NCBI RefSeq assembly: GCF_002157225.2 | Contig: NZ_CP020038.1 | Span: 2,131,001-2,195,000, forward strand | Source: Agarilytica rhodophyticola | Lineage (GTDB): Bacteria > Pseudomonadota > Gammaproteobacteria > Pseudomonadales > Cellvibrionaceae | DNA length: 64,000 nucleotides | Direction of reading: 5' to 3' | Shown: piece after piece, positions 43,717-54,196 of the stretch | Position numbering within the stretch: the stretch's first letter is position 1 | How the letters are laid out: the number at the start of each line of letters is the position of its first letter | The notes under the pieces: generated by a model | What the model saw: only the letters and a program-made list of their open reading frames with translations | What the model was told of the DNA's origin: nothing | Database searches by the model: none | Translations under genes and position numbers: made by a program

Positions 43717-45654
43717 TTATATTTTTGTTAAGACGATTAAACGCTGTTTTTCTTCATTTGTGAGATTCTGCAAGCCTTTTGCCTTTAGTGTTTTCAACTC
43801 TTCTACTTGATCGATCTTGTTCTTGGCAATCGTTAGTGCATCTATAGAATCTTGCAGCTCCCTGACTTGGTCATAGAGTTTATGTATTGATTTAGCCTCG
43901 TTTATCTCATGATTAGCCATCAAAAAGGCAAGATCTTGTTGCTGTTTGATACCTTTTGCTCCTCCCCAGAATCCTAAAATGCTGTTGAAGTTACTCTCTG
44001 GGCGCTTGCGCAAGTAGTTAATAATTTCTCCTAAACGCACACTATCGGGGTTAGAATCAGCCGTAAGATCGGGTACATCTTGTAGCTGTTGTAACAAGCT
44101 TGGGTTATCTAACAGCAAAACAGTGGCGACTTTTGCGGGGTTTTTGTTAACTGCGGAAGCCCTTAAACTCTTTGTTAGTCCCTGTTTTTGCTGGAATTGA
44201 GGTACTGATGACGGTGTTGCCTCAGCTATACCAGTAGCCTCAGTGCGTGTTTCCTTTGCCTCAGTGCTAGACACTAATGGCTGTGTCTGGCTAGTTTGTT
44301 TTGCTGTCCCTGCTTTTTCTGTTTTTGCTATAGGCGCTGGTTCAGGTAATTCCAGCTTTTCTTTTTGTAGCTCATCAAGCACCTCGCGAGTGAGGCCGGT
44401 GCGCTTGGCCAGGTTGTCGAACATGAGCTCGCGAAAAATCCCTTCTGGCAATTGGCCGATCATTGGTGCCGATATTTTGCTAAAGCGTGCACGGCCATCC
44501 ATAGTGCTGATATCAATATTTTCCGCCGCCACATCAAATAAGAATTCTTCTAGCGGCACAGCTTGTTTAATTTGAGCTTGAAAGCGCTCGGGGCCAATTT
44601 GACGCACAAGGCTATCGGGATCTTGGCCTTCTGGTAAGAAGAGGAACTTTATTTGCCTTCCATCTTCCATGCTGCTGAGTGCGTTTGTAAGTGCTCGCTT
44701 AGCAGCACTGCGGCCTGCGGCGTCGCCATCAAAACAGAAAACAATGTCATTAACATAACGAAATGATAGCTTTAAATGCTCTTCCCCGCAGGCAGTGCCC
44801 AAGGTCGCCACGGCATTGCGAATACCGAACTGGGCGAGGGCGATGACATCCATATAGCCTTCTACCACTAGTAGGTGGTCCAATTTCCGTTCAGCTTTGC
44901 GTGCTTCATACAGGCCGTATAGCTCGCGACTTTTGTGAAAAACTTCGGTTTCAGGCGAGTTGAGATACTTGGGCTTGTCATCGCCTAATACTCGTCCCCC
45001 AAAGCCAATCACTCGACCCCTTTCATCTTTAATGGGGAACATAACGCGCTGGCGAAAGCGGTCGTATTTTTTGTTTTCTTCAGGCTTAGAGATTACCAGG
45101 CCTGAATCGATCAGCAGTTCGATCTCTTCTTGGTTGCTACCGAGCTTTGTTAAGAGATTGTTTCTGCCCGCTGGTGCGAAGCCAATGCCAAAGTCTCTTG
45201 CTATTTCGCCACTCAAGCCGCGATTCTTTAGGTAGTTAACAACCGTATTTTTTTGTGGGTGCTGTTTCAGCTGTGCTTGATAGTGCCTATTGGCTTTTTC
45301 TAAAATCTCATAAAGCTTTTTACGTCTAAAGTCTTGTTTCCTAAAGACTTTGTTTTCTTCCCTTGGAACCTCGACACCAGCGGTTTTAGCCAATGATTCT
45401 ACTGCATCAATAAATCCCAGGCGTTCGTAGTCAATAACAAAGCCCAGCGCATTGCCTGAAGCACCGCAGCCAAAACAGTAGTAGAACTGTTTGTCTGGGC
45501 TAACCGTGAACGAAGGTGTTTTTTCCTGGTGGAATGGGCAGCAGGCGGAGTAGTTTTTACCCGTCTTTTTGAGTTTTACACGGCTATCAATCACACTGAC
45601 AATATCTAATCTTGTCAGTAGATCATCGATAAAGGTTTGTGGTATGCGACTCAT
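43717..45654 (-). CDS. dnaG: DNA primase
   Basis: A 645-residue primase. The CHC2 zinc domain has Cys39, His42, Cys60 and Cys63 (CCPFH and CFGCG). The TOPRIM catalytic core carries VVEGYMDVIAL and FCFDGDAAGRSA. A Glu/Thr/Ala-rich linker (about 425-500) leads to the helical C-terminal DnaB-binding domain. It makes RNA primers for Okazaki fragments. Lies between yqeY and rpoD. Confidence 0.99.
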   Translation of the reverse strand: MSRIPQTFIDDLLTRLDIVSVIDSRVKLKKTGKNYSACCPFHQEKTPSFTVSPDKQFYYCFGCGASGNALGFVIDYERLGFIDAVESLAKTAGVEVPREENKVFRKQDFRRKKLYEILEKANRHYQAQLKQHPQKNTVVNYLKNRGLSGEIARDFGIGFAPAGRNNLLTKLGSNQEEIELLIDSGLVISKPEENKKYDRFRQRVMFPIKDERGRVIGFGGRVLGDDKPKYLNSPETEVFHKSRELYGLYEARKAERKLDHLLVVEGYMDVIALAQFGIRNAVATLGTACGEEHLKLSFRYVNDIVFCFDGDAAGRSAAKRALTNALSSMEDGRQIKFLFLPEGQDPDSLVRQIGPERFQAQIKQAVPLEEFLFDVAAENIDISTMDGRARFSKISAPMIGQLPEGIFRELMFDNLAKRTGLTREVLDELQKEKLELPEPAPIAKTEKAGTAKQTSQTQPLVSSTEAKETRTEATGIAEATPSSVPQFQQKQGLTKSLRASAVNKNPAKVATVLLLDNPSLLQQLQDVPDLTADSNPDSVRLGEIINYLRKRPESNFNSILGFWGGAKGIKQQQDLAFLMANHEINEAKSIHKLYDQVRELQDSIDALTIAKNKIDQVEELKTLKAKGLQNLTNEEKQRLIVLTKI

Positions 45655-45728
45655 CGCTTAAGTGTACAACTCAAAAATGACGATGACAAAAAATTAAGAT
45701 AAGTAAAGAACAGCGGGGTAGGTAGGTA

Positions 45729-46178
45729 TTATCCGAGCTGTTCTTTCACTGTCTTGCTGATATCACCCATATCGGCTCGACCTTGAACCTGAGGTTTAAC
45801 AAGTGCCATAACCTTGCCCATATCCTTCATAGACTCTGCGCCGCTATCACTTATGGCTTTGCTGACAATGGCCGCTATCTCATCCGCACTTAGAGCTGCA
45901 GGCAGGAAGTCTTGAATGACGCCAATTTCATAAGACTCAACATCGGCCAAGTCTTGGCGGCCTGCATCTTGATACTGTTTAAGAGAATCTTTTCTCTGTT
46001 TAGCTAGCTTATCGAGGACAGCGAGTACTCTAGCGTCGTCAAGCTCTATACGCTCGTCTACTTCAATGCGTTTGAATTCAGACATAACCATACGCAAAAC
46101 AGCCAGGCGAGGCTTGTCTTTGGCGCGCATAGCATCTTTTACTGCGGAAGATATTTGAGCTTTGAGTTCACTGGCCAT
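45729..46178 (-). CDS. yqeY: GatB/YqeY domain protein
   Basis: A 149-residue protein from the ATG at 46178 (MASELKAQ), which matches the usual family start; a TTG five codons earlier is possible but has poor spacing to a ribosome site. Typical YqeY features: AMRAKDKPRLAVLRMVMSEFKRIEVDERIELDD, YEIGVIQDFLPAALS and the closing GRADMGDISKTVKEQL. Related to the tail domain of GatB that contacts tRNA, but its own function is unclear. Inserted between rpsU and dnaG as in Pseudomonas-type genomes. Confidence 0.93.
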   Translation of the reverse strand: MASELKAQISSAVKDAMRAKDKPRLAVLRMVMSEFKRIEVDERIELDDARVLAVLDKLAKQRKDSLKQYQDAGRQDLADVESYEIGVIQDFLPAALSADEIAAIVSKAISDSGAESMKDMGKVMALVKPQVQGRADMGDISKTVKEQLG

Positions 46179-46342
46179 AAGAGCTGATTTCAACTTCTTC
46201 AGTATATTGTTATTTGATTGGCTTTTTCAGCCAGCTTAACCGACTTCACCGGTTCAAATAACTTGACCGGTTCAATCAATCTAAATCTTGTAATTGAGCA
46301 ATACAGAATTTGACCTCGGTTAAGGTCAAATAAGGCGATCAA

Positions 46343-46558
46343 TTAATACAGGCGCTGGAATTTGCGGTTTTCGCGTTGTACCTTTTTGGCGTGACGCTTA
46401 ACGGCAGCTGCAGCTTTACGCTTACGAACAGATGTAGGCTTTTCATAGAATTCGCGACGACGTACTTCTGCAAGGATGCCTGCTTTCTCACATGAGCGCT
46501 TGAAGCGACGCAGGGCTACATCAAATGGTTCGTTTTCTTTCAGTTTTACTGAAGGCAT
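46343..46558 (-). CDS. rpsU: 30S ribosomal protein S21
   Basis: A 71-residue basic protein with the S21 sequence [42 protein letters not shown] and a Lys/Arg-rich tail. First gene of the rpsU-yqeY-dnaG-rpoD order. It sits opposite tsaD, so the 291-bp gap to 46850 carries divergent promoters, as in E. coli and Pseudomonas. Confidence 0.99.
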   Translation of the reverse strand: MPSVKLKENEPFDVALRRFKRSCEKAGILAEVRRREFYEKPTSVRKRKAAAAVKRHAKKVQRENRKFQRLY

Positions 46559-46849
46559 ATTTTTACCTGTGTTGGTTTAAATCGTTCATTCTGGTTGGCA
46601 TATATTTATGCAATATAAAGCCAGCCTAAATTTTGGAGCGAGATTCTATACATATCGCCTTAAAGGCGCAAGGTATTTACTACTAATAATAGCCTCAGGA
46701 AGAGGATTTTCCTCGATTTGAATGTTCTTATCCGATGAAAAAGGTGTTAAGGTCGCGCTTTTTCTAGGCCTGTCCCCTTATTGCAGAAGCGCATAGTGGC
46801 AGGGTAAATATAGTTTTTTAAACGTGATAATAGCTTTGGTAGCATAAAA

Positions 46850-47875
46850 ATGCGGGTACTTGGTATAGAAACATCATGTGACGAGACGGGTGTGGCTGTT
46901 TATGACAGTGAGCAGGGATTGTTAGCGCATGAACTCTACAGCCAAGTTGCTGTGCACAGTGAATACGGCGGCGTGGTGCCAGAGTTGGCCTCAAGGGATC
47001 ATGTAAGAAAACTTATTCCGCTAATTGATCGGGTTCTGAATGCCGCAGATTCTCACGAAAAAATCGATGGTGTTGCCTATACTTCTGGCCCCGGTCTTAT
47101 TGGCGCACTTCTGGTCGGTGCGAGTGTTGGTCGCTCCTTAGCATATTCGTTGGGCTGCCCCGCCATTGGTGTGCATCATATGGAAGGGCATCTATTGGCG
47201 CCTTTACTTGAGGAGAATCCTCCTGCTTTCCCTTTCGTTGCACTTTTAGTTTCTGGGGGCCATACCCAATTGGTGGAAGTTAAGAGCATTGGCGACTATA
47301 CCTTATTGGGCGAATCCCTCGACGATGCCGCAGGAGAAGCATTTGATAAGACGGCGAAAATGCTGGATCTTGATTACCCTGGGGGCCCCAATGTTGCGCG
47401 TATCGCCGAAAAGGGGGATCGTGCACGTTTTACTTTTCCAAGGCCTATGACAGATCGGCCTGGTCTTGATTTTAGTTTTAGTGGCTTGAAAACTTTTACC
47501 CTTAATACGGTGACTAAGTATGCAGGCGATAACGGCTTGCCTGATGATCAGACCTGCGCTGATATTGCCGCTGCTTTTCAAGAGGCAGTGGTAGATACTT
47601 TAGTGATCAAATGCCGACGGGCACTTAAGCAATGTGGCATGAAAACATTAGTGATTGCTGGAGGGGTGAGCGCCAATACACGTTTACGAATTAAGTTGGA
47701 GCAGGCTTTGGCGAAAATAAATAGCCGAGTGTTTTACGCTCGTAATGAGTTTTGTACTGATAATGGTGCGATGATCGCTTTTGCCGGCTGCCAGCGTTTG
47801 CTTGGGGAGCAGCATTCAGCCTTAAATATAGACGTTAAACCCCGCTGGCCGCTCGATTCTTTGCCTAACACCTAG
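46850..47875 (+). CDS. tsaD: tRNA N6-adenosine threonylcarbamoyltransferase
   Basis: A 341-residue Kae1/TsaD protein. [15 protein letters not shown] at the N-terminus, the metal-binding HHMEGH (His110, His114), SGGHTQLV and FSFSGLKT blocks are all present. It forms the threonylcarbamoyl-adenosine at position 37 of ANN-decoding tRNAs, with TsaB and TsaE. Divergent from rpsU; followed by folB and folK on the same strand. Its stop codon lies inside a perfect 20-bp palindrome (47872-47891). Confidence 0.98.
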   Translation: MRVLGIETSCDETGVAVYDSEQGLLAHELYSQVAVHSEYGGVVPELASRDHVRKLIPLIDRVLNAADSHEKIDGVAYTSGPGLIGALLVGASVGRSLAYSLGCPAIGVHHMEGHLLAPLLEENPPAFPFVALLVSGGHTQLVEVKSIGDYTLLGESLDDAAGEAFDKTAKMLDLDYPGGPNVARIAEKGDRARFTFPRPMTDRPGLDFSFSGLKTFTLNTVTKYAGDNGLPDDQTCADIAAAFQEAVVDTLVIKCRRALKQCGMKTLVIAGGVSANTRLRIKLEQALAKINSRVFYARNEFCTDNGAMIAFAGCQRLLGEQHSALNIDVKPRWPLDSLPNT

Positions 47876-47891
47876 TTGTTGCAACAACTAG
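47872..47891. repeat. Perfect 20-bp palindrome at the tsaD stop
   Basis: CTAGTTGTTG followed by its exact reverse complement CAACAACTAG, covering the tsaD stop codon. It could be a weak terminator or a binding site ahead of folB; no T-run follows. Confidence 0.5.
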
Positions 47892-47939
47892 TAATGGTTA
47901 TTGCAACATTGCCACTTTAAGGCTTTAGAGAAAAGTTTT

Positions 47940-48302
47940 ATGGATACAGTTTTTATTGAAAATCTTGCGGTTAATGCCGTAGTCGGGATTTTTGATTGGG
48001 AGCGCGCAGTGCCCCAGCAGATCATCATCAATATCGAGATGGCCTCTGATGTTAGTAAGGCTGCGCAGTCAGAAAACATTAATGATGCGCTAGACTACAG
48101 TTTAGTGGCCAGGCGTACTTCAGAGTTCATTGTGAGTTCACAATTTTTATTACTTGAAACTTTGGCCGAGAAAACCACATCTTTAATTATGGCCGAGTTT
48201 AATGTGCCTTGGTTGAGGTTTAGCTGCACTAAAACTCAGGCTATGCGCAACGTCAGTGGTGTTGGTGTGCGTATTGAGCGAGGTGAGCGTCCAAATGGCT
48301 AA
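47940..48302 (+). CDS. folB: Dihydroneopterin aldolase
   Basis: A 120-residue FolB from the ATG at 47940 (MDTVFIENLAV), the family's normal start; 13 codons further upstream have no support. Typical blocks: GIFDWERAVPQQIIINIEM, ALDYSLVARRTSEFI and LLETLAEK. It splits 7,8-dihydroneopterin to hydroxymethyl-dihydropterin, the substrate of the next enzyme. Its end overlaps the folK start by 8 bp, giving coupled translation. Confidence 0.96.
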   Translation: MDTVFIENLAVNAVVGIFDWERAVPQQIIINIEMASDVSKAAQSENINDALDYSLVARRTSEFIVSSQFLLLETLAEKTTSLIMAEFNVPWLRFSCTKTQAMRNVSGVGVRIERGERPNG

Positions 48303-48828
48303 GGTCTTATTAGGTATCGGCAGCAACATTGATCCCGAAATTAACATTCGCAACGGTATCGAAGCTTTATCTTCTTGTCTTAAGCATATACTGTTGTCGC
48401 CTGTTTATGAAAGCCGTGCCATAGGGTTTACTGGTGATAATTTTTTAAACCTTGTGGTGGCTGGGCATACGCATTTACCTTTGGGTGAGTTTGCCACCGT
48501 GCTTCGGGATATAGAGTATCGCTTTGGAAGGGAGAGAGATGCATCTAAGTATTCTTCTCGCTATCTGGATATCGATATCCTGACCTACGATGATTTGGTT
48601 GGAGAATTTCACTCTATTGCACTGCCACGTGATGAAATTCTTAACCGTGCTTTTGTGTTAAAGCCTTTGGCTGATTTGGTGCCTGATGCTCTTCATCCGC
48701 AGGTGCAAAAAAACTATCGAGATTTATGGTGTGACTTTGATCAGGAAGGGCAGGATATTTGGTTAAGTCCTTTTTCTCCTGTATTAGATTATGATGAACT
48801 CGATCATCGAGAGGATTTAGTCGGTTAA
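48295..48828 (+). CDS. folK: 2-amino-4-hydroxy-6-hydroxymethyldihydropteridine pyrophosphokinase
   Basis: A 177-residue HPPK from the ATG at 48295 (MAKVLLGIGSN). Family motifs GIGSNIDP, FGRERDASKYSSRYLDIDIL (with the catalytic aspartates) and LPRDEILNRAFVLKPLADL are complete. It moves pyrophosphate from ATP to hydroxymethyl-dihydropterin in folate synthesis. Overlaps folB, as expected for consecutive steps. Confidence 0.96.
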   Translation: MAKVLLGIGSNIDPEINIRNGIEALSSCLKHILLSPVYESRAIGFTGDNFLNLVVAGHTHLPLGEFATVLRDIEYRFGRERDASKYSSRYLDIDILTYDDLVGEFHSIALPRDEILNRAFVLKPLADLVPDALHPQVQKNYRDLWCDFDQEGQDIWLSPFSPVLDYDELDHREDLVG

Positions 48829-48844
48829 TAGGCAACGGGAATTG

Positions 48845-50047
48845 TTATTGCTGACTCTTAAATTCTTCGAGTTTTTCGATGCGTTGCTTTGCTATAGCAT
48901 CTCCTAACGCTTTGCCGCTAAACCCCTGAGCCAATAGGGCTTGAGGGTTAACGGTACTGATCACCTCCAGAGCTTCTAGCAGATATCTTTCTTGCTTATA
49001 CTTCCGCTCCTTTAATTTTTCTGTGCCCACCGCGTAGGACTTGCACGTAGTAAGTAAGTCTTTAAATCGTTCTGGTCGTCGCAGGCTATCGGTTTTCGTC
49101 AGTAAATCCAAAATATCTTCTGCTAACAGAGATAAAGCCCTGTCGACGTATTTATGAAATCGGATAACCAGACTGCAAAGTTCCCGATATTCATTGGGGA
49201 TCATTAATTTTCCAGCTAACTCCGTTAGTTCCACTAGCTCTGGCGAAGGCTTGCCCATCGGGTTAGCTGTGGCATTTTGCTTATCTAAATCATGTAAAAG
49301 TGTTGCCAAACGTACAGTACTTTTATCACTTATACTGCATGCATAATTCAAAGCTCTCAGGGCGGGTGGCGAGAGCTGGGGTGGTTGCTCTGAAGTATGT
49401 AATGAAATTAAGTGGTCTATCTGGGGCATAATAACTTTCAACGCTCCACACTCATGTAATACCTCTAAAAATACATGAGGTGAGCGCTCGCCGAGGGCTC
49501 TGGAAAATTCTTTCCAGACGCGCTCTGACACCAAGTGAGCTACTTCTCCACTCGCTACCATCGTCCCCATAAGCGCTTTAGTTTCTTTGGCAATGGTAAA
49601 GCCTAAGTGATGATAGCGGCTAGCAAAGCGCGCGATACGTAAAACTCGTACTGGATCTTCACGAAAAGCTTCTGAAACGTGCCTCAGTACTCTGCGGTCA
49701 ATATCGTTTTGGCCGTTGTAAGGGTCGACCAGCTCACCATTATCCAATTGTGCGATAGCATTGATGGTAATATCTCGGCGCCCTAGGTCTTCTTCTAGAG
49801 TGACTTCAGTCGAGGTATCAAAAGTAAAACCTTGATATCCATGTCCGGTTTTCCTTTCCGTTCTTGCCAAGGCATATTCGTCTTTGGTCTCTGGATGCAA
49901 AAAAACGGGAAAGTCTTTGCCTACGGGCGTAAAACCTTGAGCTTGCATTTGCTCCGGTGTTGCACCCACAACCACATAATCATATTCATTAGTAGGATAT
50001 CCCAGTAATTTATCCCTGACAGCACCGCCTACTAGATAAACTTTCAT
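48845..50047 (-). CDS. cca: CCA tRNA nucleotidyltransferase with HD domain
   Basis: A 400-residue bacterial-type CCA-adding enzyme. YLVGGAVRDKLLG at the N-terminus, the catalytic YDYVVVG (EYD), RRDITINAIA and EDPVRVLRIARFASR are the class II polymerase motifs. The C-terminal HD-type domain has LHDLDKQ, giving the phosphohydrolase activity seen in gammaproteobacterial members. It adds or repairs the 3' CCA of tRNAs. Convergent with folK, with a 16-bp gap. Confidence 0.96.
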   Translation of the reverse strand: MKVYLVGGAVRDKLLGYPTNEYDYVVVGATPEQMQAQGFTPVGKDFPVFLHPETKDEYALARTERKTGHGYQGFTFDTSTEVTLEEDLGRRDITINAIAQLDNGELVDPYNGQNDIDRRVLRHVSEAFREDPVRVLRIARFASRYHHLGFTIAKETKALMGTMVASGEVAHLVSERVWKEFSRALGERSPHVFLEVLHECGALKVIMPQIDHLISLHTSEQPPQLSPPALRALNYACSISDKSTVRLATLLHDLDKQNATANPMGKPSPELVELTELAGKLMIPNEYRELCSLVIRFHKYVDRALSLLAEDILDLLTKTDSLRRPERFKDLLTTCKSYAVGTEKLKERKYKQERYLLEALEVISTVNPQALLAQGFSGKALGDAIAKQRIEKLEEFKSQQ

Positions 50048-50213
50048 TTTTTACTGTTGACCTTTATTGATGAATCGTACACACTCAATAGATATTTGCT
50101 TTAATTCTATTTTAAAAACACTTATTTAATAATTATGTCACACTTCACTATGTTTAAGACAATGGAGTGTGGTGTATTTGATATTTTTAATGCTCTGTAT
50201 GTATAACATCTCG
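50048..50213. other. Promoter-bearing spacer upstream of a candidate small RNA
   Basis: Contains TTGATA (50178-50183), 18-bp spacer, TATAAC (50202-50207) on the plus strand, a good sigma-70 pair, with no gene start nearby but an intrinsic terminator about 160-190 bp downstream. Confidence 0.45.
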
Positions 50214-50402
50214 AGCGTAAATTAAAACTTAGGATTTTAATATTTTGCATTATTTAGCAGCAGTCAAACCCATGCAAGTGACACAGTCCTGGCGCCATCG
50301 TGCGTGGGTCTTGTGTTTACGTGCCTGCTGCGTGCTGATTTGATGTATTGATTTATATTTTTCTATCAAAAGGCCGCAGGTGAAAATCTGCGGCCTTTTT
50401 TG
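50214..50402 (+). ncRNA. Candidate small RNA (about 189 nt)
   Basis: Bounded by the promoter at 50178-50207 and the terminator at 50368-50401, without a coding frame. Internally, AGCAGCAG (50256-50263) can pair with CTGCTGC (50325-50331) and ACCCATGC (50268-50275) with GCGTGGGT (50302-50309, one wobble), enclosing TGGCGCCA. I could not match it to a named RNA. It may instead be a long leader ending before the EamA gene. Confidence 0.45.
50368..50401 (+). terminator. Strong rho-independent terminator
   Basis: AAAAGGCCGCAG (50368-50379) pairs with CTGCGGCCTTTT (50388-50399), an 8-nt loop and a T-run. It lies 26 bp before the EamA start, with no plus-strand gene upstream, so it must end a non-coding transcript or act as an attenuator. 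Confidence 0.9.
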
Positions 50403-50426
50403 TTTTGGGCTTGGAGTTCATAAGCT

Positions 50427-51332
50427 ATGAAAGTTGGAATGGCATATTTTTGTGTAGTGATGATTTGGTCTACCACTCCATTAGGTATTAAGTGGAGCAA
50501 TAGCAGTTTATCGTTCACTGCGGCAATAGCATCAAGAATATTTTTTGCGCTTTGTATTTGTTTATTGCTGCTTGCTGTTTTGCGTCGTCGCTTGCCGTTA
50601 ACCCGAAGTGATTTACGTGTTTATTTTGCAGGAGTAATAGGTGTCTTTCCTAATATGTTGATTGTGTATTGGTCTGCCCGATACATTCCATCTGGTTTGG
50701 CGTCGGTAATTTTTGGTTTATATCCGTTTATGGTGGGCTTTTTCTCTTACTTTATTTTAAAGGAGAATGTTTTTGATTGGCGTCGTGTTCTTGCTCTTGG
50801 CTGCGCTCTGCTCGGCCTAGGTGTGGTTAATATTGATCAGTTTAATATGGGAGGGAACGCGCTCTACGGTGCTTTGGGGATGTTAAGTTCTACGATACTT
50901 TTCGGTTTAAGTTCCGTGTGGCTAAAGAGAATCGGAGCAAATATGGATCCACTTCAGCAAACATCTGGTGTTCTACTCTTTGCAGCACCTTTATTCATCT
51001 TGAGCTGGTGTTTGTTCGATGGTGAAGTGCCGCAAGCTATTGATCAACGTTCACTTATTGGCATTTCGTATCTTGTTATATGCGGTTCGGTACTAGGAGG
51101 TATGCTATTTTTCTATGTGCTAAAAAATTGCAGTGTAGCATCGGTCGGAGTGATTATGTTGATTACGCCAATATTTTCGTTATGTGTTGGCACACTTGTG
51201 GATGATGAAAAATTTTCTTTATCGACAATATTAGGATGTGGACTCATTATTTTTTCTTTAGCTATTTATCAAAACCTTTTTAAGTATGCAAAGAAATATC
51301 TGTTTTCACGCTGGCGTTTCCATGGGGCTTAG
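50427..51332 (+). CDS. EamA/DMT family transporter
   Basis: A 301-residue protein with ten hydrophobic segments and two EamA repeats (Pfam 00892). MVIWSTTPLGIKWSNSSLSFTAAIASRIFFA opens the first repeat in abbreviated form as WSTTPLGIKWS; the second begins near 140 with LYGALGMLSSTILFG. Usually drug/metabolite efflux or solute uptake in the inner membrane; the substrate is unknown. TTGGAG lies ahead of the ATG. It sits directly after a strong terminator, so expression depends on a promoter at or before 50402. Confidence 0.88.
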   Translation: MKVGMAYFCVVMIWSTTPLGIKWSNSSLSFTAAIASRIFFALCICLLLLAVLRRRLPLTRSDLRVYFAGVIGVFPNMLIVYWSARYIPSGLASVIFGLYPFMVGFFSYFILKENVFDWRRVLALGCALLGLGVVNIDQFNMGGNALYGALGMLSSTILFGLSSVWLKRIGANMDPLQQTSGVLLFAAPLFILSWCLFDGEVPQAIDQRSLIGISYLVICGSVLGGMLFFYVLKNCSVASVGVIMLITPIFSLCVGTLVDDEKFSLSTILGCGLIIFSLAIYQNLFKYAKKYLFSRWRFHGA

Positions 51333-51348
51333 GGCCCCCATTTAATAA

Positions 51349-52875
51349 TTATACTGGCATTGCCGTTTCCTGCATTTCTGGGGTAGGACATGAAAAGCTC
51401 TGTTTGGTTTTTCCGCCTTCGATAGAATGTAAATGAACATCAAATCCCCATAGGCGATGGATATGTCTCAATACCTCTTCAGTGTTTTCAGGCTCTAATG
51501 GGTTGCGATTAAATCGTGAGTGGTGGAGTGTCAATGAACGGTCTCCTCGCACATCCACATTATAGACTTGAATATTGGGTTCGCGGTTGCCCAGATTGTA
51601 TTGTGCTGATAAATTTTCTCGTACTTGCTGATAGCCGCTGCTGTCGTGAATAGCGGTGACTTCGATATCTTTTTGTAAATCATCATCCACGATGGTAAAC
51701 AATTTAAGATCACGCATCAGCTTAGGGGAAAGAAACTGTAAGATAAAACTTTCATCTTTGAAATTACGCATGGCAAAGTCGAGGGTTTCCAACCAGTTGG
51801 CACCGGCAATATCGGGAAACCATTCTTTGTCTTCCTTGGTCGGGTTTTCACATATACGGCGGATGTCGGTCATCATATGAAAGCCCAGTGTATAGGGGTT
51901 TATGCCAGAAAAATATTGGCTATTATACGGCGGTTGATAGATCACACCACTGTGGGATTGCATGAATTCAAGCATAAATCCATCTGTGACCAAACCCCGG
52001 TCATACATGGTGTTTAATATTAAGTGATGCCAAAAACACGCCCAGCCTTCGTTCATTACTTGAGTTTGACGTTGAGGATAAAAATATTGGGCAATTTTTC
52101 TTACAATGCGTACGACTTCTCTTTGCCAAGGTTCTAATAGGGGCGCATTTTTTTCAAAGAAGTAGAGCAGGTTTTCCTGTGGATCCTTTGGAAAGCGGTC
52201 TTGCTCTTGTTGCTCTGCTTCTTGTTCCTGGCTTGGTATGGTTCGCCACAAATCATTAACTTGCTTTTGTAAATAGATTTCCCGCTCTTTCTGGCGTTCG
52301 CTTTCCTCAAGTGGCGATAAAGGGTAGGGACGTTTGTAGCGGTCGACACCATAGTTCATCAAGGCGTGACAAGAATCTAAGATTGCCTCCACTGCATCTA
52401 CACCGTGACGTTCCTCGCACTCAGCAATGTAGTTTTTAGCAAATACTAGGTAGTCGATAATAGATGAGGCATCTGTCCAAGCGCGAAATAGATAATTGCC
52501 CTTAAAAAAAGAATTGTGGCCATAAGAGGCGTGAGCAATAACCAATGCCTGCATCATCATGGTGTTTTCTTCCATTAAATAAGCAATACAGGGGTCGGAG
52601 TTTATGACTATCTCATAGGCAAGGCCCATTTGACCGCGTTTATACGATTGTTCGACACCTAAAAATTGTTTCCCGTAAGACCAATGGTTATAGCCTATTG
52701 GCATGCCAACCGATGAATAAGCATCCATCATCTGCTCAGAATTAATCACTTCGATTTGATTAGGGTAGGTATCGAGTTTAAATTCTTCTGCAATTAGACT
52801 TATTTCGTAGTTATATTTTTCCAGTAAGTCAAATGTCCACTCTGAACCTGTCGAAATCGGTTTGCGTTTCTTCAT
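51349..52875 (-). CDS. SpoVR family protein (YcgB-like)
   Basis: A 508-residue SpoVR/YcgB protein: [60 protein letters not shown] and [18 protein letters not shown] are family motifs. In Bacillus SpoVR affects spore cortex; in non-sporulators its role is unclear, but it travels with YeaG/PrkA and YeaH. Its start overlaps the stop of the YeaH gene by 4 bp, giving coupled translation in the prkA-yeaH-spoVR order. Confidence 0.95.
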   Translation of the reverse strand: MKKRKPISTGSEWTFDLLEKYNYEISLIAEEFKLDTYPNQIEVINSEQMMDAYSSVGMPIGYNHWSYGKQFLGVEQSYKRGQMGLAYEIVINSDPCIAYLMEENTMMMQALVIAHASYGHNSFFKGNYLFRAWTDASSIIDYLVFAKNYIAECEERHGVDAVEAILDSCHALMNYGVDRYKRPYPLSPLEESERQKEREIYLQKQVNDLWRTIPSQEQEAEQQEQDRFPKDPQENLLYFFEKNAPLLEPWQREVVRIVRKIAQYFYPQRQTQVMNEGWACFWHHLILNTMYDRGLVTDGFMLEFMQSHSGVIYQPPYNSQYFSGINPYTLGFHMMTDIRRICENPTKEDKEWFPDIAGANWLETLDFAMRNFKDESFILQFLSPKLMRDLKLFTIVDDDLQKDIEVTAIHDSSGYQQVRENLSAQYNLGNREPNIQVYNVDVRGDRSLTLHHSRFNRNPLEPENTEEVLRHIHRLWGFDVHLHSIEGGKTKQSFSCPTPEMQETAMPV

Positions 52876-54146
52876 AGGGTTTTCTTCTGAAATAGTTGGC
52901 GGAAAACAGGGTAGATATCACTAGAATCAACCAACTGTTTCATTGCGAAGGTATCGGGAAAGTCGCTGAGAACTTTTTCGTAAGCATACCAAAGCGCCTG
53001 GTGTTCCCGTGAGGTAATTTCGATATAAGAAAAATATTGCAGCTTTTGTAGTAACTTATCAGCAAGTAAACGATAGCACACTGTAGAATCGTCATTCCAG
53101 TTATCGCCATCTGAGGCTTGTGCACCATATATATTCCATTGGCTAGGCGGATAACGATTTTGTAGTATTTCGTCCATTAAATATAAGGCACTTGATACGA
53201 TTGTACCTCCGGTCTCTCGGCTGTAGAAGAATTCTTCTTCGTCCACTTCTTTTGCACTGGTATGATGACGAATAAATACCACTTCGGTATGTTCGTAGTT
53301 ACGTTGTAAAAATAAGTAGAGTAATAGAAAAAAACGTTTGGCAATATCTTTGGTGTTTTGATCCATCGAGCCTGAGACATCCATGATGCAAAACATCACC
53401 GCACGAGAATGCGGTATCGGGTGTTTCACGTGCAAATTGTATTTGAGGTCAAAGTCGTCGAGCCAAGGTACGCGTTTGATTTTTTTAGCTAAGGCTTCGA
53501 TATCATGCTTTAATGCTCGAATGCGATCGAAGTCCAGCTCGCTGTTTTCTTTCTCTAATTCTGCCAATTGTTCTTGTAGTGTTCTGAGCTTCTTTTTTTT
53601 ACTGCCGGTGAGTGCTATTCGTCTAGAATTCGCCGAGCGTAATGAGCGAACAATATTAATTTTTCCTGGCGAACCTTCATTGCTGATACCGGCGCGACGC
53701 ATTTCGAATTCGTCAATTCCCGCCAGTTGACGTTTCACCAGATTGGGAAGCTCAAGATCTTCGAACATAAAATCTAGAAATTCTTCCTGGGTGATCTGAA
53801 AGACAAATTCATCCATGCCTTCACCAGAATCACTGGCGCCAGGGCCTCCACCTCCTTGACCCTGACCACCCGGTGGGCGCGGTATATGATCACCTGTGCT
53901 AAATTGGTCGTTGCCGGGCAGAACGCGTGTATTCACGCCTCCTTTGCCATGCTGAAATACCGGTTCGCTAATATCTTTGGTCGGAATGCTGATCTTCTCG
54001 CCCTTGTCCATATCCATGATGGAGCGTTTATCCACAGCATCCGACACTGCTTTTTTTATATGGTCGCGGTAGCGTCTTAAGAATCGCTGACGATTGACCG
54101 TACTTTTCTTTTTAGAATTTAAACGTCGGTCGATAATATAATTCAC
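52872..54146 (-). CDS. yeaH: YeaH/YhbH family protein (DUF444)
   Basis: A 424-residue protein. An N-terminal basic region ([25 protein letters not shown]) precedes a Gly-rich stretch and a C-terminal von Willebrand A-like domain with [11 protein letters not shown], the metal-ion-dependent adhesion motif. Works with the YeaG kinase in stress and nutrient-limited survival in E. coli (known for the family). The middle gene of three, 51 bp after prkA. Confidence 0.95.
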   Translation of the reverse strand: MNYIIDRRLNSKKKSTVNRQRFLRRYRDHIKKAVSDAVDKRSIMDMDKGEKISIPTKDISEPVFQHGKGGVNTRVLPGNDQFSTGDHIPRPPGGQGQGGGGPGASDSGEGMDEFVFQITQEEFLDFMFEDLELPNLVKRQLAGIDEFEMRRAGISNEGSPGKINIVRSLRSANSRRIALTGSKKKKLRTLQEQLAELEKENSELDFDRIRALKHDIEALAKKIKRVPWLDDFDLKYNLHVKHPIPHSRAVMFCIMDVSGSMDQNTKDIAKRFFLLLYLFLQRNYEHTEVVFIRHHTSAKEVDEEEFFYSRETGGTIVSSALYLMDEILQNRYPPSQWNIYGAQASDGDNWNDDSTVCYRLLADKLLQKLQYFSYIEITSREHQALWYAYEKVLSDFPDTFAMKQLVDSSDIYPVFRQLFQKKTL

Positions 54147-54196
54147 ATGTCACCTTTTGCTTTATGCTTTTTGTACTTCCATATTATTGCGGCTAT

